A stretch of DNA of 64,000 bases from Cupriavidus sp. U2. Its GTDB lineage: Bacteria; Pseudomonadota; Gammaproteobacteria; Burkholderiales; Burkholderiaceae. The notes under the pieces are model-generated. The model worked only from the letters and a program-made list of their open reading frames with translations. It made no database searches and was not told the origin of the DNA. Positions 9,321 through 18,132 of this stretch are shown here, piece after piece. Location of the stretch: positions 248,001 to 312,000 of the forward strand of contig NZ_RCOG02000006.1 in NCBI RefSeq assembly GCF_009663685.2, in the 5' to 3' direction. Each line of letters starts with the position of its first letter. Within the stretch, counting starts at the first letter, position 1. The translations under genes were made by a program, and so were the position numbers.

Positions 9321-10343
9321 ATGTCCAGCTACAACATTGCACTGAATTTTGAAGACGGTGTCACGCGCTTTGTCGAATGCAAGGCCGGTGAAAAGGTCCT
9401 CGATGCCGCATTTCGCGCCAGGATCAATCTGCCGATGGATTGCTCCGACGGCGTGTGTGGCACCTGCAAGTGCCGCGCCGAGAGCGGCAGTTACGACCTG
9501 GGCGACGAATACATCGAAGACGCGCTGAGCGACGACGAGAAAGCGGGCGGCCTCGTCCTGACGTGCCAGATGGTGCCGCAGAGCGACTGCGTCATCGCCG
9601 TTCCGGCATCGTCGGCGATGTGCAAGACCGAGCAAAGCAAATTCGCGGCGACGGTCACGAAGCTCGAACAGCACAACGACGCGGCCGTCGTGCTGGAACT
9701 GGACGTGGACAGCGTTCCCCCGGTCTTCCTGGCTGGCCAGTACGTGAACATCGATATTCCCGGTAGCGGCCAGCATCGGTCGTATTCGTTCTCGTCCCCG
9801 CCAGGCGCATCGAAGGTCAGCTTCCTGATCAAGAAGATACCCGGAGGCGTGATGAGCACCTGGCTCGAATCGGCCCGACCCGGGCACAAGGTGCAACTGA
9901 CCGGCCCCCTGGGCAGTTTCTACCTCCGCACCGTGGAACGTCCCTTGCTGTTTCTGGCGGGCGGCACGGGCCTGGCCCCTTTCCTGTCGATGCTCGAAGT
10001 GCTGGTTCGCGCCAACTCGCAGCAGAAGGTGCACCTGATCTACGGCGTGACGCGAGACCTTGATCTGGTGCAGGTAGAGGCGATCGAGGCCTACATCGCC
10101 AGGTTGCCCAATTTCACGTTCAGCACGGTGGTCGCGGATGGGCAATCGAATCACCCGCGCAAGGGCTGGGTGACCCAGCATATGCCGGCGGAATGCCTGA
10201 ACGGCGGCGACGTTGACGTGTACCTGTGCGGCCCCCCGCCGATGGTCGATGCCGTGCGCAAGTTCTTCGACGACAACGGCGTGAAGCCGGCCAGCTTCCA
10301 CTACGAGAAATTCACGCCCAACGCGGCGCCGGTGACGCCATGA
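9321..10343 (+). CDS. benC: Benzoate 1,2-dioxygenase electron-transfer component (ferredoxin-NADH reductase)
   Basis: A 340-residue fusion that carries electrons from NADH to the BenAB oxygenase. Residues 1-95 form a plant-type ferredoxin with the [2Fe-2S] ligands Cys41, Cys46, Cys49 and Cys82. An FAD domain follows, with the RSYSFSSPP flavin motif, and then an NAD-binding domain with FLAGGTGLAPFLSM and YLCGPPPMVDA. This order, ferredoxin first, is diagnostic of the class IB reductases of benzoate and toluate dioxygenases. GGAGG lies upstream of the ATG. Its stop overlaps the benD start by ATGA. Confidence 0.96.
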   Translation: MSSYNIALNFEDGVTRFVECKAGEKVLDAAFRARINLPMDCSDGVCGTCKCRAESGSYDLGDEYIEDALSDDEKAGGLVLTCQMVPQSDCVIAVPASSAMCKTEQSKFAATVTKLEQHNDAAVVLELDVDSVPPVFLAGQYVNIDIPGSGQHRSYSFSSPPGASKVSFLIKKIPGGVMSTWLESARPGHKVQLTGPLGSFYLRTVERPLLFLAGGTGLAPFLSMLEVLVRANSQQKVHLIYGVTRDLDLVQVEAIEAYIARLPNFTFSTVVADGQSNHPRKGWVTQHMPAECLNGGDVDVYLCGPPPMVDAVRKFFDDNGVKPASFHYEKFTPNAAPVTP

Positions 10344-11116
10344 GCGCCCGTCGATTCGAAGGCAAGGTGATGGTGGTCACCGGGGCTGCCCAGGGTATCG
10401 GGCGGGGCGTGGCACTGCGGGCCGCGGCGGAAGGTGCGAAGGTCCTGCTGGTCGATCGCGCCGACTTCGTCTCGGAGGTCGCGGCCGAGGCGGCGGGGGC
10501 TGACACGGCCGCCTTCATGGCTGACCTGGAGACCTACGAGGGCGCTGCCGCTGCGATGGATTTCGCGATAAAGGTATTCGGTCGCATCGACATCCTGATC
10601 AACGGCGTGGGCGGGGCGATCCGGATGCGGCCGTTTGCGCAATTCGAGCCCGCCCAGATCGATGCGGAGATTCGCCGTTCGCTCATGCCCACCCTGTACG
10701 GCTGCCACGCAGTCCTGCCGCATATGCTGGCGCAAGGCGGCGGCACGATCGTGAACGTCTCGTCGAACGCGACCCGTGGTATCCGCCGCGTGCCGTACTC
10801 GGCGGCGAAGGGCGGGGTGAATGCCCTGACACAGTCACTGGCCATGGAGTATGGCGAACACAATATTCGCGTGGTCGCGGCAGCGCCGGGCGGCACCCAG
10901 GCCCCGCCGCGACGCGTCCCCCGCAATGCGGCAGGAGACACCGAGCAAGAGCGACTCTGGATGGGCGAGGCGGTCAAACAGGTAACCGAGTCGACGTTCT
11001 TCCGGCGATACGCAACGCTCGACGAGCAGATCGCGCCGATTCTCTTCCTCGCGTCCGACGAAGCGGGCTACATCACCGGTGCCGTGGTGCCGGTGGCAGG
11101 CGGCGACAACGGCTAG
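10340..11116 (+). CDS. benD: cis-1,2-dihydroxycyclohexadiene-1-carboxylate dehydrogenase
   Basis: A short-chain dehydrogenase/reductase of 258 residues that oxidises and decarboxylates the benzoate cis-dihydrodiol to catechol, the substrate of CatA. The NAD-binding TGAAQGIG motif is at residues 14-21, the catalytic Ser is in NVSS (141-142), and the YxxxK pair is Tyr153 and Lys157. The ATG at 10340 overlaps the benC stop codon; a longer frame from 10226 is the shadow of benC. It is the last gene of the array and ends 22 bp from the convergent sensor-kinase gene. No benK or benE transporter follows. Confidence 0.95.
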   Translation: MSARRFEGKVMVVTGAAQGIGRGVALRAAAEGAKVLLVDRADFVSEVAAEAAGADTAAFMADLETYEGAAAAMDFAIKVFGRIDILINGVGGAIRMRPFAQFEPAQIDAEIRRSLMPTLYGCHAVLPHMLAQGGGTIVNVSSNATRGIRRVPYSAAKGGVNALTQSLAMEYGEHNIRVVAAAPGGTQAPPRRVPRNAAGDTEQERLWMGEAVKQVTESTFFRRYATLDEQIAPILFLASDEAGYITGAVVPVAGGDNG

Positions 11117-11138
11117 CAACCGCCGGATCAAGAATTTG

Positions 11139-14100
11139 TCATTGGCGTGGTGCCGCGCCTGTCCCCGCCGTGCCGTCGGCCGGCAGACTGAATCCGAATA
11201 CCGCTCCCTTCGGACGGTTCGGCCACGCCTGCAATTTGCCGCCGTGGGCTTCCAGGATCGTGCGGCAGATCGACAGGCCCATGCCCATGCCTTCGGGCTT
11301 GGTCGTGTAGAACGCCTCGAACAGTTCGTCGGGATCGGCCGGCAGGCCCACGCCGACATCATGCACGGTCACCAGCACCTCACCCGCGGGGTTGACCGAC
11401 GAACGGACCGTCAGCTCGCGCGCATGCGCATCGATGCCGCGCATGGCCTCGATGGCATTGACGGCCAGGTTCAGGAACACCTGCTGAAGCTGGACCTTGT
11501 CGGCGGACACCATGGGCAGCGCCGGCAGCAGTTCGGTCCTGAGCATGACCCGGTGGCGCGTGAGCTCGCCGGCCAGAAGCGGCAGAGTCTCGGCGATCAT
11601 CGCATTGAGGTCAATCCGTTGCGCCTGTGGGCCGGCCTTGCGCAACATGGCCCGCATGCCGACGATCACATCGCGCGCGCGCTGACCCTGCTGGACGATG
11701 CTGTGGAGCGATTCCACGGCCTCGGCGACGTTGGGTGTCTCGCGTTTGAGCCAGCGCAGGGCGACATTGGCTTCGATGGTCAGCGCGGCCACAGGCTGGC
11801 TCACCTCGTGTGCGATGGACGCCGTCAACGCGCTGAGCGTCATGACGCGGCTGACGTGCGCCAGTTCGGCCTGGGCCCGGTGCAACGCTTCGTCGGCTTC
11901 CCGGCGCTGCTCGCCAAGCCGGCTGTTCTCGATGGCGCTGGCCGCCTGGAACGCCAGCAGCTTGATCACCTCGATCCGTGCCGGCACGAACGCGCCCGGC
12001 GCCAGCCCGTTTTCCAGATACAGCACGCCAGTCAGCTTGCCCTGGTTCAGCAGCGGCAGGCACAGCATCGAGCGCGTCCGGCGCTGGCGTATGTAAGGGT
12101 CGGCCGAAAAGGATGGCTGGGCTGCGGCATCGTCGATCACCACATGCTCGTGGCACTCCAGCACGTGCCGGACGATGGACAGCGGTATCTCCGCGGCGTC
12201 GAGCGGCAAGTCCGTCAGCGCCACGGCGGTGGTGTCGTCGCGAACGGCAGCTTCGGCTGCCACGCGATGCTCCGTGCCGTGCGGCAGGATCAGCAGCCCG
12301 CGTGATGCCCCCGCGTGCGCGATGGCCGTGCGCATCAGCGTGGCCAGCAGACGATCCAGGCGGGTTTCGCCGGACACCGCCTCGGAGATCGCCATGACCG
12401 TGGCCAGGTCCAGGTGTTGAAGCGGCGCGCCGATGGTGCCCATCAACGGCGTCGAAGCGGGAACGGCATTGGCGTCGGCAGCCAGGGCGGGATGCTGCCG
12501 GTCGAGCTGCCAGACCTTGGCGTCGGCGCCCCAGTGCAGGTAGCCATGGCGAGCCTGTCGCAGATAGACCAGCGCCACGTTGTCGAGCCGCCGGCTGAGG
12601 TAGAAACGTGCCGCAAGCTCGTTGGCCAGCGCCTGCATGTGGATGAGATCGCTGTCACGTGCGGATCCGATGGCCGTTTCGAAGCCACGCATCGCGTCGA
12701 TGTCGCGCCCCTCCAGCCTGGCAATTTCCGCCTCGACGAGCAGGGCCCGGTGCGCGAACGTGGCCGGACAACGCCGGGCCCACTGGGCCAGCTGCCGATG
12801 GTGGCCGGCCAACACGGGAAGGTGGATGGCCAGGTCGTCCGCGACGGCGGGATTACAGCATGCCGCGCGCGCCAGCGCCGCGTAGAAGTGATACTCGGCC
12901 TGCTCGAAATAGGCGGGAGACGTCCACAGCAGCGCACGGGCCCGTTCGGCCGCATCCAGCGCCTGCGCGGCTTCGCCGGCCAGATAGCGCGCCTGCAGCT
13001 TGCGGATCCAGTACCAGCACGACGCAAGGCGCAGCCCCACGTCGCTGTCCAGCCGCGCCTCGAACGCGGCCTCGCTGAAATCCCTCGTGTCGAAGCGTCC
13101 GAATACGGGGGTCAGCCCGCGCAAGGTCCGCACGAGCTGGCGCTGCGCGGCAAGGCGGTCCGCCACCAGTGCGAAGCGCGGTCCCCACGCGAACACGCTG
13201 CCCGTATCCGCATCGTGCTGCACGCGCCCCAGCGGGTCGCCAACGGCCAGCGCGTGGGTCATCAGGTTGCTGCGGATGTAGGCGGCGTAGGTGAGGTCGC
13301 CGATCTGCGCGGTCAGCGCCAGCGCCTGGCGCAACAGGGCGCGTGCCACGCGCAGGGGTTGCGTCCAGTGCAGCAGGTTGCCACCCGCAACCTGGTACAC
13401 GCGGGCGCGCACCCGCTCGACACCCTGCTGCTCGGCCACGGTCAGTGCCAGGCGCTGGAACGCGATGCCGGCCGTCTCGTCCGGCGCCGCCGCGGTGCGC
13501 AGCATTGCCAGCCATGCATAGGCCAGACACGATTCCTCGCTGTTCCCCAGCGAGATGCTCAGGTTGACCATGCGCAGGATGACCAGCGTGCGCAGGTGAT
13601 CGTCGGTGTACCACGCCGGCTGCAGCAGCGCCGTCAGCACGCGCATCGTGGCAAGACAGCCGGCGTCCGTCATGGGCGGCAACGTGCTGAGGCTGGCGAT
13701 GTCCCGGCCATCGAGCAGGCTTGTCAGCAGCGCCTCTTCCTGCGCCACGACCGACGCAGCAGGCTGGGCGGTCCAGTCGATACCGGCGCGGCGCAGGTAG
13801 GCCAGGCCAATCGTCACCGCTTCGACGCGCCGCCCGCCCGTCAGCAGCAAGCCAAGCTGGAGTTGCGTGACAACCCCCAACGCGGTCAGTGACGACGTGC
13901 GTGCAGCCAGCGCCGCCAGCCGCGGTTCGGCACGCGCGGAATCCCCGGTCAGGAATTCGCATTCGGCCATATGCCGCGTCAGCGAGAACGCGAGGGCTTC
14001 GCAGCGCGCAAAGGCGTCGTCGCCAAGCAAGGCGAGACCGGTTGAAAGATAGTGAAGCGCGGCGGTGTTGGCACAGGTGGACTTGGCGCGCAGCCCCGCG

Positions 14101-16364
14101 GCCAGGTTCAGTTCCGCGAGCCTGTCGCGTTCGTCCTGCGTGTCGATCTGGCTGGCCGCGCGGTTCCACTGGCCGACGATCGTAAAGACGTTGGCATCGA
14201 TCTCTTCCGTTGGCGTGCGGTCCAGCAGCAGGCGGCCGAGGTGCAGATGGAACGCCTGCCGCTCCGGCTCGGGAATGCGCGCATAGGCGGCTTCGAGGAT
14301 GCGGTCGTGGCGGAAGCGCAGCACGTGATCCTTGCGCGAAACCAGGCCCGCATGCACGGCTTCGCGGATCGCCGGGTCCAGTTCGCCGGGCTCGCGCGTC
14401 CAGGCGCGCGCCAGAGTTTCGACCGGGGTGTCGTTGCCCAGGCAGGCCAGGAGCTTCAGCGCCGCACGGGTCCGGGCGGATAGCCGGCCAATCCGCCCGA
14501 CCATCAATGCCACGACATTGTCGGTGAAACCCTTTGCCGCGATCTGGTCAAGGTCCCAGGTCCAGCACGCTGCGCTGTGGTCGAAGCGCAGCAGGCCTTC
14601 GGTCGCCAGTTCGCTCAGGAACTGCGTGGCGAAGAACGGGTTGCCAGCCGTCTTCTCCATCACCAGTCGTGCCAGCGGCGCACTGGCCGTGGCGTCGCAA
14701 TGGAGTGTTTCGGCAACGAGCCGAAGCAGGTCCGATGCGTCGAGACAGCCCAGTTCGATATGGGCCACGCTGGCACCATCCGCGCGCAATGCCGCGACGC
14801 AGTGCGTGACCGTATGGCCATCGTCCACTTCCTGGCTGCGATAGGCGCAGACCACCAGCAGGTGCGTCGTGGCCGGATCGGTCAACAACTGGTGCAGCAG
14901 TGCCGTGGTTTCATTGTCGAGCCACTGGATGTCGTCGAAGCAGAGCGTCAGCGGCCCGGCGGCACGTGCCAGGGCCGCCGTGAGGCAGTGCAAGGCGAGC
15001 TGCAGCCGTGGCCCGGCCTCACGCGACTGCGTGTCGGGCACCCAAGGCACCGGACCCAGCATGGTTTCGAGTTCGGGCAGCAGCGATACCAGCAGCCCGG
15101 CGTTCGGCCCGAGGGCCTCGCTAATGACGGTGCGCCATGACGCCACGTCGGCCGGATCGCAGGCCAGCCGTTCCCTGAGCAGGCCCCGCAGCGCCTGCGC
15201 CAGCGTGGCATAGGGCAGCCGCGCGCCGGCATCGGCCGGGCCCTCGGTCGAGGCATCGGCCGGCGCATCCGACTTGCTGGTGGCGCAAAGGCCGCCACGC
15301 CCGGCGATGGTTCGCGCGAACGACTGCATGACCGACGTCTTGCCGACGCCCGAATGCCCGGACACCATCACGATCTCGCTGCAGCCCGTGGTGGCAACGC
15401 GGTCGAAGGTATCCACCAGCGTCGCCACGGTCTGCTCGCGGCCATAGAGGTGTTCGCGCAGTGCGAAGACGTCCGAATGGTCGCCCTGGCCAAGCGCGAA
15501 CGGCGCGATGTCGCCGTGCGCCTGCAGTGTCTGGCGACAGTGCTGCAGGTCGCGCAGCAGGCCGGCCGCAGTCTGGTAGCGTTCCCCGGGCGCCTTTGCC
15601 AGAAGCTTCATGACCAGATCCGAAAGGATCGCGGGCACCGTGGCCACGCGGCTGGCCGGTGGCGCCGGCAAGCGCGCCAGGTGGGCGTGGACCCAGTCGA
15701 TGGGGTCCGAGCCGGCAAAGGGAAGCGCGCCGGTCAGCATCTGGTAGAAAGTGATGCCGAGCGAATACAGGTCGCTGCGCGCGTCGATGGCCCGGTTCAT
15801 CCGGCCGGTTTGCTCGGGCGCCATATAGGCAAGCGTGCCGGCGATTTCGCTGGCCTCAGGCAGCGGCTCGGCGCCGCGCGACGCCCGCGACGCGATGCCG
15901 AAGCCGATCAGCCAGGCGCGGGTGCGGTCGCCCGCCACCAGGAAGTGGGCCGGCTTCAGATCCTTGTGAATCAGGCCGCGCTGATGGAGCTTGCCGACGG
16001 CGCTGGCCATGGCGATGGCGATATCAAGGAACGCCGCTGCGGCCATCGGCGCGCCCAGCATGGGGGCGAGGGGCTCGCCGCCCGGATCGTCGAGCAGCAG
16101 CACGGCGGTATCGCGCTCGCGCAGCAAGGTCAGCGGGCGGGCGGCCCAGTCCGCGTCGATGTCGTCGCGCAGCGCGTATTCGTGAACAAGGCGGTCGAGG
16201 GTGGCGGGTGCGCGATGCCCGTCGGCGGCCCAGACGCCGAGCGCGGGTGTCTTGCCGCCGTCCTCCCGCAACAGCCAGCCGCGTCCGAACCGGCGGTCGC
16301 CTGCATCCCACGTGGAATCGAAACCGAGGCCGACACCGGCCCTGGGGAAGTACATGGATGACAT
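11139..16364 (-). CDS. Giant sensor: pseudokinase, ATPase, GAF and histidine kinase
   Basis: A soluble 1741-residue multidomain protein. Domains in order: a Ser/Thr-kinase-like fold (about 1-285), a STAND/AAA-type ATPase with Walker A GHSGVGKT (336-343), a long helical repeat region (about 650-1250), a GAF domain (about 1290-1430), and a histidine kinase with phospho-acceptor His1519 in ASIAHEV, N-box Asn1636 and a GMGMGL G-box (about 1692-1697). The kinase fold keeps HKD (133-135) but has GFG instead of DFG (154-156), and no glycine loop or VAIK lysine is visible, so it is probably a scaffold or sensor. No receiver domain is attached. It is convergent with benD and divergent from the Bug receptor. 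Its closest relative in the window is the protein at 38558-44131. Ligand and partner are unknown. Confidence 0.9.
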   Translation of the reverse strand: MSSMYFPRAGVGLGFDSTWDAGDRRFGRGWLLREDGGKTPALGVWAADGHRAPATLDRLVHEYALRDDIDADWAARPLTLLRERDTAVLLLDDPGGEPLAPMLGAPMAAAAFLDIAIAMASAVGKLHQRGLIHKDLKPAHFLVAGDRTRAWLIGFGIASRASRGAEPLPEASEIAGTLAYMAPEQTGRMNRAIDARSDLYSLGITFYQMLTGALPFAGSDPIDWVHAHLARLPAPPASRVATVPAILSDLVMKLLAKAPGERYQTAAGLLRDLQHCRQTLQAHGDIAPFALGQGDHSDVFALREHLYGREQTVATLVDTFDRVATTGCSEIVMVSGHSGVGKTSVMQSFARTIAGRGGLCATSKSDAPADASTEGPADAGARLPYATLAQALRGLLRERLACDPADVASWRTVISEALGPNAGLLVSLLPELETMLGPVPWVPDTQSREAGPRLQLALHCLTAALARAAGPLTLCFDDIQWLDNETTALLHQLLTDPATTHLLVVCAYRSQEVDDGHTVTHCVAALRADGASVAHIELGCLDASDLLRLVAETLHCDATASAPLARLVMEKTAGNPFFATQFLSELATEGLLRFDHSAACWTWDLDQIAAKGFTDNVVALMVGRIGRLSARTRAALKLLACLGNDTPVETLARAWTREPGELDPAIREAVHAGLVSRKDHVLRFRHDRILEAAYARIPEPERQAFHLHLGRLLLDRTPTEEIDANVFTIVGQWNRAASQIDTQDERDRLAELNLAAGLRAKSTCANTAALHYLSTGLALLGDDAFARCEALAFSLTRHMAECEFLTGDSARAEPRLAALAARTSSLTALGVVTQLQLGLLLTGGRRVEAVTIGLAYLRRAGIDWTAQPAASVVAQEEALLTSLLDGRDIASLSTLPPMTDAGCLATMRVLTALLQPAWYTDDHLRTLVILRMVNLSISLGNSEESCLAYAWLAMLRTAAAPDETAGIAFQRLALTVAEQQGVERVRARVYQVAGGNLLHWTQPLRVARALLRQALALTAQIGDLTYAAYIRSNLMTHALAVGDPLGRVQHDADTGSVFAWGPRFALVADRLAAQRQLVRTLRGLTPVFGRFDTRDFSEAAFEARLDSDVGLRLASCWYWIRKLQARYLAGEAAQALDAAERARALLWTSPAYFEQAEYHFYAALARAACCNPAVADDLAIHLPVLAGHHRQLAQWARRCPATFAHRALLVEAEIARLEGRDIDAMRGFETAIGSARDSDLIHMQALANELAARFYLSRRLDNVALVYLRQARHGYLHWGADAKVWQLDRQHPALAADANAVPASTPLMGTIGAPLQHLDLATVMAISEAVSGETRLDRLLATLMRTAIAHAGASRGLLILPHGTEHRVAAEAAVRDDTTAVALTDLPLDAAEIPLSIVRHVLECHEHVVIDDAAAQPSFSADPYIRQRRTRSMLCLPLLNQGKLTGVLYLENGLAPGAFVPARIEVIKLLAFQAASAIENSRLGEQRREADEALHRAQAELAHVSRVMTLSALTASIAHEVSQPVAALTIEANVALRWLKRETPNVAEAVESLHSIVQQGQRARDVIVGMRAMLRKAGPQAQRIDLNAMIAETLPLLAGELTRHRVMLRTELLPALPMVSADKVQLQQVFLNLAVNAIEAMRGIDAHARELTVRSSVNPAGEVLVTVHDVGVGLPADPDELFEAFYTTKPEGMGMGLSICRTILEAHGGKLQAWPNRPKGAVFGFSLPADGTAGTGAAPRQ

Positions 16365-16519
16365 CGCTATGCTGACGAAGGGGCGGAGGGAACACCCGAG
16401 GATTCAAGGGGGGCGCTGCAGGCAGGCCAGATAGTATCAAATAGCCGTGGGCGGCCAGGGGTATGATCTCGTCCGGAAAGCCACCCGGTGACCTGATCTC
16501 CAGCCCTTCCCAGAAAAGC

Positions 16520-17611
16520 ATGCGATTTGAACCTCCCGCGGCCACCGGACGCATCTTCACCCGGATCAGGCAGGCAGCGCCGGCCGGGCTGCAGATATTG
16601 CGTCGCACGATTGCCCGGCGAGCCGGGGTGCTGCTCGCTGCGGCATTCGTCACGGTTCACCCGGCGTGGGCCGCCTACCCCGAACAGCCGGTCACGATCA
16701 TCGTGCCGTATCCGCCGGGCGGGCCGGCGGACCTTGTCGCGCGTCCGCTGGGCGCCGCATTGCAGAAGCGACTTGGGACGCCAGTGCTGCTGGAATACAA
16801 GCCGGGGGCGGGCGGACAGATTGCGCTGCGATATGTGCAACGGGCCCGGAACGACGGCTATACCCTCGTGCTTGCCCTTGCTGCCTACGCCATCGGTCCG
16901 CTTGTCAGTCAATCGGCCGGCTACGATCCCATCAAGGATTTCCAGCCGGTCTCGCTCGTCGCAAAGCAGCCGCTGGTGCTCTATGTCGGGCCGAATTCCC
17001 GGTTTCATTCGGTCGCCGACCTGATCCAACGTGCAAAGTCGAATCCCGAGAGGGTGACCGTAGCGTCGTCGGGATATGGCAATACCAGCCACCTGGCCAT
17101 CGAGCTGCTTTCGCAGGCGGCCGGAATCCGGGTGATGCATGTCCCCTATCACGGCGGCGTGCCGTCCGTGGCGGCCGCCATGAGTGGCGATGTGGATGCC
17201 GTGTTCGCCGGTGCCGATAGTCTCAGATACGTCAGTTCGGGCAAATTGCGCGCGCTGGCCGTGGCCGCCGATGTCCGGCTGCCCATTGCTCCCGAAACGC
17301 CCACCTTTGTCGAGGCCGGCGTGCGCAATATGTTCGTCACCGGCTGGTATGGCGTTCTGGCGCCGAAAGGCACCCCCGGGGACCGGATCGAGACCCTCGA
17401 CCTCGCCATCCGCCAGGCGCTCTCGGAACTGACGCTCAACGAGATGCTGGCCGGTTACGGCTTCAAGGTGCTGCATGCCGGCCCGGCGGACTTCCAGATG
17501 TTTATCGAACAGGAGCTGGCACGGTGGAAGCGGCTGATCGTGGACCGGCGCATCGTCCCCGAACAGACCGATGCCCGCGCGGACAGGCCCACTGGCGGCA
17601 CACGCCGGTAG
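16520..17611 (+). CDS. Bug-family (TctC-like) periplasmic solute receptor
   Basis: A tripartite tricarboxylate transporter-type binding protein of the large Bug family typical of Bordetella and Cupriavidus. Diagnostic blocks are YPEQPVTIIVPYPPGGPADLVARPL just after the signal peptide, EYKPGAGGQIAL, the HVPYHGGVPSVAAAMSGDVDAVF region and a NMFVTGWYGVLAPKGTP block. The signal peptide (RRAGVLLAAAFVTVHPAWA) ends near the AYPEQP mature start. The start is uncertain: an ATG at 16463, the ATG used here, and an in-frame TTG at 16598, which would give an ideal 25-residue signal peptide, are all possible. Bug proteins bind carboxylates or amides; many act without an adjacent transporter, and none is seen here. 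Confidence 0.85.
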   Translation: MRFEPPAATGRIFTRIRQAAPAGLQILRRTIARRAGVLLAAAFVTVHPAWAAYPEQPVTIIVPYPPGGPADLVARPLGAALQKRLGTPVLLEYKPGAGGQIALRYVQRARNDGYTLVLALAAYAIGPLVSQSAGYDPIKDFQPVSLVAKQPLVLYVGPNSRFHSVADLIQRAKSNPERVTVASSGYGNTSHLAIELLSQAAGIRVMHVPYHGGVPSVAAAMSGDVDAVFAGADSLRYVSSGKLRALAVAADVRLPIAPETPTFVEAGVRNMFVTGWYGVLAPKGTPGDRIETLDLAIRQALSELTLNEMLAGYGFKVLHAGPADFQMFIEQELARWKRLIVDRRIVPEQTDARADRPTGGTRR

Positions 17612-17649
17612 CCGCGGGTGCCCCGGTTCGGCAGTTCGGCAGGCGGCGG

Positions 17650-17895
17650 CTATCGCCTTCGCCTGCCGAACCAGTTGTTACGCCCCAGTTCCTGCGCCAC
17701 CACATGCATGTGGTGGCGTCCGATGGCGAGTGCTTCGCGCAATTCCCGCAGCAGATTCACAGAATCCAGTTCGTCCCGGTGGCGGTGCTGGCAGAGCCGG
17801 ACAATCTCGATCTGCCGCCGCACCAGTTGCCGGCAGCGGGTGACGTGTTGACGAGCGGTTGCAAGCTCTTTGAGGATGGATGAGGGATGTTGCAT
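17650..17895 (-). CDS. Small hypothetical helical protein
   Basis: An 81-residue frame that starts MQHPSSILKEL and is rich in Arg, His, Gln and Leu with long predicted helices (LATARQHVTRCRQLVRRQIEIVRL, then ELREALAIGRHHMHVVAQELGR). It has no signal peptide or known motif. An AGGAA element lies about 10 bases before the ATG. An in-frame start at 17943 would add 16 residues. It converges with the Bug gene and diverges from the CheB/CheR fusion. I do not recognise the family; the basic helical character would suit a nucleic-acid or protein-binding adaptor, but that is speculation. Confidence 0.5.
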   Translation of the reverse strand: MQHPSSILKELATARQHVTRCRQLVRRQIEIVRLCQHRHRDELDSVNLLRELREALAIGRHHMHVVAQELGRNNWFGRRRR

Positions 17896-18132
17896 GATGG
17901 GCTCTGTATTCCTAAAGGTAGGCCTGCCGCGCTGCAACGGCAAGTGCTGATGATCGCCAGATACCGGCGCTTCCGCCCCTGGCGGCCGGGACGTGGACGC
18001 CTAGCATGCGCCAACCCGCCGATCGCCTGGCCCGGGGGCGTGTTTCGTGCGCCCGGGACGCTACAATGAGCCCCGATTGTGCCTTCGGATGCCTCGTCCA
18101 GCCGCTGCGACGAGTGTGGGATGGGAGGAATC

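Noticed and set aside
12315..13892. A 525-codon plus-strand frame inside the first giant sensor
   Set aside because: It is antisense to the helical repeat and GAF region of an intact protein; composition typical of a shadow frame.
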